Source of the DNA: JALORV01 sp035429805
GTDB taxonomy: Bacteria > Pseudomonadota > Gammaproteobacteria > Burkholderiales > Burkholderiaceae_F
DNA length: 10,565 nucleotides
Direction: 5' to 3'
Assembly (NCBI GenBank): GCA_035429805.1
Contig: DAOMFL010000107.1
Coordinates: 1-10,565, forward strand
Under the pieces are notes generated by a model that was given only the letters and a program-made list of their open reading frames with translations, did no database searches and was not told the origin of the DNA. Positions within the stretch are counted from its first letter, which is position 1, and each line of letters opens with the position of its first letter. Position numbers and translations under genes: made by a program. This document shows positions 6,028 to 10,565 of the stretch, piece after piece.

Positions 6028-6504
6028 ATGCTGCGCGCGCTGTTGATTTCCCTGCTGACGACGATCTGCGCGGCCGCAATGGCCGCCGACACCGGACCGG
6101 TGGCAACCTACTCGAAGCAGGGCAAGTTCGAGGACGTCCGCGACGACCTGAAGATGGCGATCGAGAACAAAGGCCTCGTCATCGACTACCAGTCGCACCT
6201 GAATCAGATGCTGGAGCGCACCGGCAAGGATGTCGGTTCGGCGCAGAAAATCTATGTCGATGCGCAGGCGTTCGTCTTCTGCAGTGCCAGCCTGTCGCGC
6301 AGGATGATGGAGGCCGATGCTGCCAACGCGGCCATGTGCCCGTATTCGATCGTCGTCTATGCGACCGTCAAGGAGCCCGGCACGGTATACGTCGCGTATC
6401 GGCGCCCCTGGCGGCCCGACGGCTCTGCCGCGTCGAAGGCGGCACTGAAGGACGTCGACGGCATGCTCGACGCGATCGCGCGCCAGGCCGTCGGGAAGAA
6501 GTAG
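6028..6504 (+). CDS. Exported DUF302-family protein
   Basis: A 158-residue protein. Residues 1-20 form a Sec signal peptide (MLRALLISLLTTICAAAMAA), with a likely cut after AMA (19) or MAA (20), so the mature protein would be periplasmic. The body fits the DUF302 pattern: an early strand-helix unit (KFEDVRDDLKMAIENKGLVIDY, from about 34), a 'xxFC.AxLSRRMMEAD' segment with C85, then MCPYSIVVYATVKEPGTVYVAYRRP with C104 (103-127), equivalent to the 'LLPCxIxVYE' part of the family. A C-terminal helix follows (140-155). The molecular function of DUF302 is not known; members are often seen near sulfur and metal genes. It is divergent from the SQR-like gene, which suggests joint sulfide-related expression (inference). 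A cysteine pair in an exported protein could form a disulfide or bind a ligand. Confidence 0.85.
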   Translation: MLRALLISLLTTICAAAMAADTGPVATYSKQGKFEDVRDDLKMAIENKGLVIDYQSHLNQMLERTGKDVGSAQKIYVDAQAFVFCSASLSRRMMEADAANAAMCPYSIVVYATVKEPGTVYVAYRRPWRPDGSAASKAALKDVDGMLDAIARQAVGKK

Positions 6505-6621
6505 CGCCGCGTTGATCTACGGGCCGCCGACCTGCGCCGTCGGAGAGCCCGCGTTCGGCTCAACGCCGGAATCGTCGGCCGACATCGCGTCGCCGCTCCG
6601 GCGCGCCAAGGACCTGCTCGG

Positions 6622-6651
6622 GCCGGCGGATCGCGAGGTCGCTCCGCCGGC
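6622..6651. terminator. GC-rich hairpin between convergent DUF302 and PEP-CTERM genes
   Basis: GCCGGCGGA (6622-6630) pairs perfectly with TCCGCCGGC (6643-6651). The 12-base interior contains a second short stem (GCGA with TCGC). It lies in the 184-base gap between convergent genes, a likely place for a bidirectional terminator. There is no T run, so intrinsic termination is uncertain. I see no gene in the gap. Confidence 0.4.
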
Positions 6652-6688
6652 GCGATCTCGACGCCACAGCAGAGCCGCTTTCGCCGGC

Positions 6689-7591
6689 TCAGGACACCAG
6701 GCGATTTCGCGCGCCGCGCCGCCGCGTTGCGATAACCAAGGCCAATGCGGCGAGGGTGAGAGCCAGGGAGGCCGGCTCGGGCACGTTGCCGGTTGGCGGC
6801 GTCAGCGGGTCGATGAAGCGGTTGTTGACCAGATAGTCTCCCGCGTTCACCGTGACGCCTGCAGGCAGCACAAATGCGTCACTTCCGGTGACAAGCTTGA
6901 CGCTCGAGGAGCCGAAGTCGATCAAGGCGTGGCTTCCGGGGCCGCTGGCGCCGGCACCGACGAGCAGGTCGATCTCGAAGAAGATGGGCGTGTTCAACCC
7001 AAGGTTGACGCTCGAACTGAGCAACTGGGCATTGGTGACGGGTCCGAGCGCGCCGCTGGTCACCGACAGTCCGTTGATGGTCGTCACGCCGCCGTTCAGC
7101 ATGTCCAGTTCGCCGATCGGGACCGTGCTGGAGCCGAGATATAGCTTCAGTGTCAGTTGGCCGACCGAGAACGGGCCGCTGTTGTCGAAGATGCCGTCGA
7201 GCGCCAGGTTGACCGACGCGGAGGTGGATTGCAGGCCCGGACTCGACGACGTGAAGGTAAGGAAGTCGCTGTATATAGCGTTCGCGCCGATCCCGGAGAC
7301 GAGGCTGTTGCCGTTGTGGCTGTCGGCGTGCGCCGAAGCGCCGACATGACCGGCGGCCGATATGGCCGAGCCGCTTGACGTGCCCACAGTGCCGAAGAAG
7401 TCGGTGCACGCGTTGTCCGTACGCACCGGGTCGTGCGGGCTGGTAATCGGCCCGGAAACACCGCTGCAGGTCTGTGTGGCCATGCCGCTATTTGGCGCGA
7501 CGAAGACCGACAGCAATTCCGCCGCGGCATGGTCCGCGGCGACAAGTGCGACTGCGCCGAGCACGGCGGCAATCGTGTGACGTGCAGCCAT
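6689..7591 (-). CDS. PEP-CTERM sorting-signal secreted protein
   Basis: A 300-residue secreted protein. The N-terminus is a signal peptide (MAARHTIAAVLGAVALVAA, likely cut near HAAA at 21-24). The C-terminal 31 residues are a complete PEP-CTERM tripartite signal: VPEPASLAL (270-278), a hydrophobic helix (to about 289) and an Arg-rich end (RRRGARNR). Exosortase (EpsH/XrtA-type) recognises this signal and anchors or sheds the protein at the cell surface or in the exopolysaccharide matrix. The mature middle is Ser/Gly/Thr-rich and predicted beta, typical of low-complexity PEP-CTERM proteins. It has two cysteines (C42, C62) that may form a disulfide. The start was chosen at 7591 because it gives the signal peptide directly and has a GAGGAGG site; the ATG at 7654 would lie inside the promoter. 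Function beyond surface or matrix association is unknown. No exosortase gene is in the window. Confidence 0.92.
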   Translation of the reverse strand: MAARHTIAAVLGAVALVAADHAAAELLSVFVAPNSGMATQTCSGVSGPITSPHDPVRTDNACTDFFGTVGTSSGSAISAAGHVGASAHADSHNGNSLVSGIGANAIYSDFLTFTSSSPGLQSTSASVNLALDGIFDNSGPFSVGQLTLKLYLGSSTVPIGELDMLNGGVTTINGLSVTSGALGPVTNAQLLSSSVNLGLNTPIFFEIDLLVGAGASGPGSHALIDFGSSSVKLVTGSDAFVLPAGVTVNAGDYLVNNRFIDPLTPPTGNVPEPASLALTLAALALVIATRRRGARNRLVS

Positions 7592-7599
7592 GGCGGGGC

Positions 7600-7606
7600 C
7601 CTCCTC
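7600..7606 (-). promoter_or_regulatory. Ribosome binding site of the PEP-CTERM gene
   Basis: Read on the minus strand this is GAGGAGG, 8 bases before the ATG at 7591. It decides this start over the upstream in-frame ATG. Confidence 0.8.
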
Positions 7607-7636
7607 GCTCGTGCGAACCTGTGATCGGGACGCGGC

Positions 7637-7651
7637 CGCAAATTCTGTGCC
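7637..7651 (-). promoter_or_regulatory. Sigma-54 (RpoN) promoter of the PEP-CTERM gene
   Basis: Read on the minus strand the site is GGGCACAGAATTTGC. Against the sigma-54 consensus TGGCAC-N5-TTGC it keeps the invariant GG (-24) and GC (-12) at exactly GG-N10-GC, plus CAC after GG and TTT before GC. It predicts a transcript start near 7625 and a leader of about 34 bases containing the ribosome binding site. PEP-CTERM genes are known to be under RpoN with the PrsK/PrsR two-component system in some betaproteobacteria, which fits. An AATCAG-N8-CTGATT inverted repeat (7652-7671) and an A6 tract (7670-7675 on the minus strand) lie directly upstream. Confidence 0.75.
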
Positions 7652-7679
7652 CAATCAGATAACCAACTGATTTTTTAGG

Positions 7680-8048
7680 ATTCTGCTTTTCGGCGCGCGG
7701 AACGAGTCGATAGCAATGTAATGATCCCCGACACGGCCGAAAGATTCATGGTTCGCCGATCGGCTCAATGCCCGAGCGTTCGCCCCACGGACTTAACCGA
7801 GCCGCGGAGCTGCTCTACATCAGAACGCGACTCAGGGTCGGGAGCAACCGTGCGGCGCAGCGAGCGGCTGCCATCCGTACAGTCCCATCGTCCAGGCGAT
7901 CGTGCCAATGCCGCATGCCGATCTTGAAGCTGCGGTCACCTGGACGTGGCCGACGGTCGTCAGAAATTGACTTCGAGCACACGTCGCACACCCGATGCGC
8001 CGATACTGATTTCGCTGTTCTCGGGATGTTCGACCTTCAGCTTCGGGA
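7680..8048. other. Gap without a convincing gene upstream of the lipoprotein gene
   Basis: About 370 bases between the PEP-CTERM promoter and the lipoprotein start. Short open frames exist on both strands, but none has a ribosome binding site, a recognisable motif or a sensible start. A TTGACT (7967-7972) resembles a -35 element but has no -10 match at 16-18 bases. An activator site for the sigma-54 promoter would be expected somewhere in 7670-7780. I cannot identify it. Confidence 0.5.
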
Positions 8049-9050
8049 ATGCAGCGCGCGCTCCGTCTCGTCGCGAGCCTTGCCTCGCGGCTGTTACTTG
8101 CCGGCGTCTGCCTGGCGATCGCGGCTTGTGCCACGAAACGGACTGAACAGCCCCACTACCTGTGGCCAGACCGGGAACCGTCCCCACCGCCTATCGTCGT
8201 GCGCACGGCGTCCATCGAGTCCGCAGCGGGAGAGACGGCCGCCGCTGCAAAAGCCGCAAGCTCCGCGGGCCATGGCGTGCTGATCAGTAGCCTGTATCTC
8301 CTCATGTTTCCCGTGGGCCCGTTGATCACAATCGTCGGCATTCCGATGGCTTTGAAGGATGCACACTCCCAGTACGTAAACGAGACGCGCTGTATTCAGC
8401 GAGTAAAGGACAAGCTTGGCGACGTGCCAGCCTGGGTTCGATCGACGTTCTCCGAGACGCCTGTCGCCCAGCTCGTTGTCGAAGGAGCACGGAGCCTGCT
8501 GCGCGATGGCGGACCGTCGATCGTCCCGCTGCAAGGAGCAGGTTCACCGGAAGAACGCTCAGCGCAGTTCGACAAGCTTGGGAAGGACCTCGGGGCGAAG
8601 ACCTTGGTTCTGGCCGACATAAGGGTGCTGTTCGGCGAGGCAACTGGCAGCGCCTGCGACGTGAAGCTCGCCGCTCAGGCCGACGTTCGGGTGCAACCGA
8701 TCGGTCAGCCGGAGATGAAGGAGCCCGGATTTTCTGTTTGGGCCGAGCAGCCGCAAGTGCCACTTGAGGAGTGGGCGTCCGAACCGGCGCGCGCGCGCAG
8801 GCAACTCGACGAGCTGCTGGCCACCCTCGGCAGAAAGCTCATTGAGAGCTATAGCGACCGGATGGGATGCTCAGAGCGGCGATGTGACTGGGTCGCGACG
8901 GAGCGGCCCCCACCGATACGCGCCGCTCCGCTGTGGTGTCTGGTTGATCAGAACGCGGCCACTGTTCGATGTGATTTCCTCGATGAGGAGTCCTGCGCGA
9001 CCTCCAAGCCCGATCAAGGGTACAGATGTGTCCTGTCCGGGCCTTATTAG
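8049..9050 (+). CDS. Cysteine-rich predicted lipoprotein of unknown function
   Basis: A 333-residue protein of no family I recognise. The N-terminus is a lipoprotein signal peptide: Arg residues at 3, 6 and 14, a hydrophobic core and the lipobox IAAC with lipidation Cys at 27. A Pro-rich linker follows (EPSPPPIV, 43-50), then an Ala-rich helix (60-73) and a hydrophobic segment with Gly/Pro breaks at about 77-102 (VLISSLYLLMFPVGPLITIV). The latter could be a second membrane-associated element. Residues 110-265 look like a mixed alpha/beta domain. The C-terminal 60 residues hold six cysteines (274, 279, 297, 308, 316, 327), likely disulfide-bonded in the periplasm. The start is supported by the signal peptide; the ribosome binding site is poor. 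It is convergent with the pilin gene. Codon third positions look less GC-biased than in aprA, which may mean an accessory origin (impression, not measured). Confidence 0.75.
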   Translation: MQRALRLVASLASRLLLAGVCLAIAACATKRTEQPHYLWPDREPSPPPIVVRTASIESAAGETAAAAKAASSAGHGVLISSLYLLMFPVGPLITIVGIPMALKDAHSQYVNETRCIQRVKDKLGDVPAWVRSTFSETPVAQLVVEGARSLLRDGGPSIVPLQGAGSPEERSAQFDKLGKDLGAKTLVLADIRVLFGEATGSACDVKLAAQADVRVQPIGQPEMKEPGFSVWAEQPQVPLEEWASEPARARRQLDELLATLGRKLIESYSDRMGCSERRCDWVATERPPPIRAAPLWCLVDQNAATVRCDFLDEESCATSKPDQGYRCVLSGPY

Positions 9051-9146
9051 GCCTGCCCCGAACGGCTGCTTTGCGGCTGACCTCGCGCTGAACCTAGGTG
9101 TCGGCACTTGGCCGATTTGAGCTGAGGGACGCCAGCTGCGCTGCGT

Positions 9147-9644
9147 TCAGCGGCAGTTGAAGGGCAGCCAAACCTTGGGAACGTCGGTCCTGTTGACCGA
9201 CTTCACGGTCATCTTCTCGGGCGTCGCCGCATAACCGCAGACCCACGCCACCGGAACGATCGGGGCATCCTCAACGACAGCCGGGCGCAGGCTCAAGGTC
9301 ATGCCGCGCAGCGCGGCACTGGCCTGGTTGCCAAACACTACGTGGATAGCACCGGATTCGACCGTCAGCGACTTGACGTAGTTGCTGACCACCTTGTCGG
9401 ACACGGGCAAGCCGATCGCGGCATTGTCGTCGGGAAACGACTGGGCAGCGGCCCAAGCAGCGGCAATGGGTTTCTTGGCGATTTCAGTCAGCCGCATCGC
9501 CTCGACGACTTGCTCGCGAATGAATTTGTCACGGTAAATTGGCACCGCCATCAGTGCCAGGATCGCGATGATCGCCACTACGGCCATGAGCTCGATCAGC
9601 GTGAAGCCACGCGGCGGCGGCGTTGCGTGAGTCAGGGGCTTCAC
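9147..9644 (-). CDS. Type IV prepilin (PilA/PilE-like)
   Basis: A 165-residue prepilin. A 13-residue leader ends in PPPRG, followed by the processing site G|FTLIELM with Glu at +5; PilD-type peptidase would cut after Gly13 and methylate Phe14. The hydrophobic assembly helix follows (AVVAIIAILALMAVPIYRDK, 21-40), then EQVVEAMRLTEIAKKPIAAAWAA (44-66), the alpha1-C region of major pilins. A globular beta domain ends in a disulfide D-region closed by C136 and C164 (VCGYA to PFNCR). The start is a GTG at 9644 with a weak ribosome binding site. An in-frame ATG at 9830 would put 62 unrelated residues before the leader, so it was rejected. It lies alone, without other pil genes nearby except a TonB-like gene upstream. 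Whether it is the major pilin or an accessory one cannot be told from the sequence. Confidence 0.9.
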   Translation of the reverse strand: MKPLTHATPPPRGFTLIELMAVVAIIAILALMAVPIYRDKFIREQVVEAMRLTEIAKKPIAAAWAAAQSFPDDNAAIGLPVSDKVVSNYVKSLTVESGAIHVVFGNQASAALRGMTLSLRPAVVEDAPIVPVAWVCGYAATPEKMTVKSVNRTDVPKVWLPFNCR

Positions 9645-9891
9645 GCGCCAATTGTGACCGCTTTTCCGGCGGGTGGTCCGATGTTCGATCGGGAAGGCCG
9701 CAGCTGGCCGGAGCGCTGAGTCGCGCCTGATGTGATTGCAGCAGTAGAGACAGAGCCGCCCAGGATCGACGCTCTTCGCCCCGAGAACGGGAGACCAACG
9801 ACCGCAAGCGCACCGATTTCGAGTTCTCAAACGGCCTTGGCCGCAACCGAACGTGGCGTTCCGAACCGTGCAGCCGACTGTCTTTGTCGAA

Positions 9892-10565
9892 TCAATACAA
9901 CCGGACAGCCACGTCGAAGTGCCACATGCGGCGGATTTCGATCACGTCGTACTCGCGGGCCAATGCCGGAGGGAACGCCTGGTAAGGCACCTGGCTCTCC
10001 ACGATGCGCCGTATTGCGGCGTCGATTTCGGCGACGCCGCTGGATACGACAAACGTGACCGACTCCACGGAGCCGTCGCTGCGAACGGCCACCGTCACCA
10101 TCGGATCTCGATGGGGCCGTTTGGCCGCCTCGCGGATCATGTCGATCGTCATGTTGAGCTCGATCTTTCGGGCCCAGGCTTCCGCGTAAAGGACGAGTTC
10201 CGTGTTGGGATGGCTGCGTCCGAAGAGTCGGACCCGACGAACGCCGCTCGACGAGGGCCCGGGCGGCGGTAGCTGGCGCGCCGCGGGCGAGGCTGCATCG
10301 CGCCGCGCGGCTTCTTCGTCCAGTTGCCGGCCGATCGCCCGAAGCCGTTCCTCCCGCCTTTCCTCAGCCTGTGCGGCTTCCCGCCGCGCGACTTCGATCC
10401 GCGCCGCCTCCCGACGGGCGGCCTCCTGCCGTGCGGTCTCCTGACGCGCTGCTTCCTGCCGTGCCGCCTCCTGACGCGCCGCCTCCTGTCGCGCGGCTTC
10501 CTGCCGTGCGGCTTCCTGCCGTGCCGCTTCCTGCCGTGCCGCTTCCTGCCGTGCCGCTTCCTGCC
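9892..10565 (-). CDS. TonB/TolA-like protein, C-terminal part, with EAARQ repeat linker (5'-truncated)
   Basis: The start lies beyond the window; 223 residues are visible. From the edge the protein is a run of pentapeptides EAARQ (variants ETARQ, EAARR, EAARI, EVARR, EAAQA), then a charged helix (EERREERLRAIGRQLDEEAARR), a Pro/Ser break (LPPPGPSSSG) and the conserved phrase LFGRSHPNTELVLYAEAWARK. It ends in a TonB C-terminal domain (VTVAVRSDGSVESVTFVVSS, EIDAAIRRIVESQVPYQAFPPAL, then IEIRRMWHFDVAVRLY). TonB and TolA proteins span the inner membrane by an N-terminal anchor, cross the periplasm with a long helical or extended linker and touch outer membrane partners with this domain. The linker composition is TolA-like, the end domain TonB-like. 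The frame is open through the whole right end, well past the in-frame ATG at 10152, which is internal. Partner genes (exbB, exbD) are not in view. Confidence 0.85.
   Translation of the reverse strand, partial: QEAARQEAARQEAARQEAARQEAARQEAARQEAARQEAARQETARQEAARREAARIEVARREAAQAEERREERLRAIGRQLDEEAARRDAASPAARQLPPPGPSSSGVRRVRLFGRSHPNTELVLYAEAWARKIELNMTIDMIREAAKRPHRDPMVTVAVRSDGSVESVTFVVSSGVAEIDAAIRRIVESQVPYQAFPPALAREYDVIEIRRMWHFDVAVRLY
10366..10565. repeat. 15-bp tandem repeat (about 13 copies) coding for EAARQ pentapeptides
   Basis: Unit CTGCCGTGCCGCTTC on the plus strand, with phase starting at 10366 and continuing off the window. Copies at 10516-10530, 10531-10545 and 10546-10560 are identical; units further left diverge step by step (for example 10411-10425 and 10381-10395). 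The unit is a multiple of three, so copy-number changes would lengthen or shorten the linker without a frameshift. Confidence 0.95.

Noticed and set aside
7652..7675. AATCAG/CTGATT hairpin followed by six T, resembling a rho-independent terminator on the plus strand
   Set aside because: No plus-strand gene ends upstream of it; the DUF302 gene ends more than 1 kb earlier. The stem is only 6 bp with an 8-base loop. It fits better as part of the PEP-CTERM control region.
7967..7972. TTGACT as a -35 box for the lipoprotein gene
   Set aside because: No -10-like hexamer lies 16-18 bases downstream; the nearest candidate, GATACT, is 29 bases away.
7768..8283. 171-codon plus-strand frame overlapping the lipoprotein start
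   Set aside because: Arg/Ser/Pro-rich translation without motifs or ribosome binding site. It overlaps the signal peptide region of the better-supported lipoprotein gene.
9645..9830. N-terminal extension of the pilin to the ATG at 9830
   Set aside because: The 62 added residues have no leader-like character, and prepilin leaders are short. The GTG at 9644 gives a typical 13-residue leader.
10366..10565. Possible CRISPR array
   Set aside because: The 15-bp units are directly adjacent with no spacers and lie in frame within a TonB-like coding sequence.

Overview
The window is GC-rich with tightly packed genes. It looks like a chromosomal segment from a sulfur-oxidising proteobacterium, most likely a betaproteobacterium. 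The basis is family content: dissimilatory APS reductase (AprBA), a DsrC-family protein and a sulfide:quinone oxidoreductase (SQR)-like flavoprotein sit beside a PEP-CTERM protein, a type IV pilin and a TonB-family protein with a long Ala/Arg/Gln/Glu linker. The taxon is an inference; no rRNA or tRNA gene is present to fix it.

Region 1 (1-3320, + strand) is the 3' part of an apr operon. It holds the end of aprB, complete aprA (stop and start overlap as TGATG), a 116-residue protein of unknown function, a divergent SlyD/FKBP-like protein, and a 53-residue small protein with a good ribosome binding site. No sat, qmoABC or aprM follows aprA here. The three small downstream genes are therefore the unexplained part of the operon.

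Region 2 (3321-4540, + strand) starts with a non-coding stretch that can fold just ahead of a two-CBS-domain protein carrying a histone H1-like Lys/Ala/Pro tail. Next is a DsrC/TusE-family protein that keeps only the inner of the two DsrC cysteines; the outer one is replaced by Trp.

Region 3 (4541-6688): an SQR-like flavoprotein on the minus strand is divergent from an exported DUF302-type protein on the plus strand. A GC-rich hairpin lies in the convergent gap after the DUF302 gene.

Region 4 (6689-7680, minus strand) is a PEP-CTERM secreted protein. A near-consensus sigma-54 promoter (GG-N10-GC) sits about 34 bases upstream of its ribosome binding region and start, matching the known RpoN-linked control of PEP-CTERM genes.

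Region 5 (7681-10565): a gap of roughly 370 bases with no convincing gene, a cysteine-rich lipoprotein of unknown function (+), a convergent type IV prepilin (-), and the 3' part of a TonB/TolA-like gene (-) whose linker is encoded by a 15-bp tandem repeat running off the window edge.

Working together (inference): SQR would oxidise sulfide in the membrane, the DsrC-like protein could carry or sense sulfur, and AprBA would oxidise sulfite to APS in the cytoplasm. The right half is envelope and surface biology with no obvious metabolic link to the left half.
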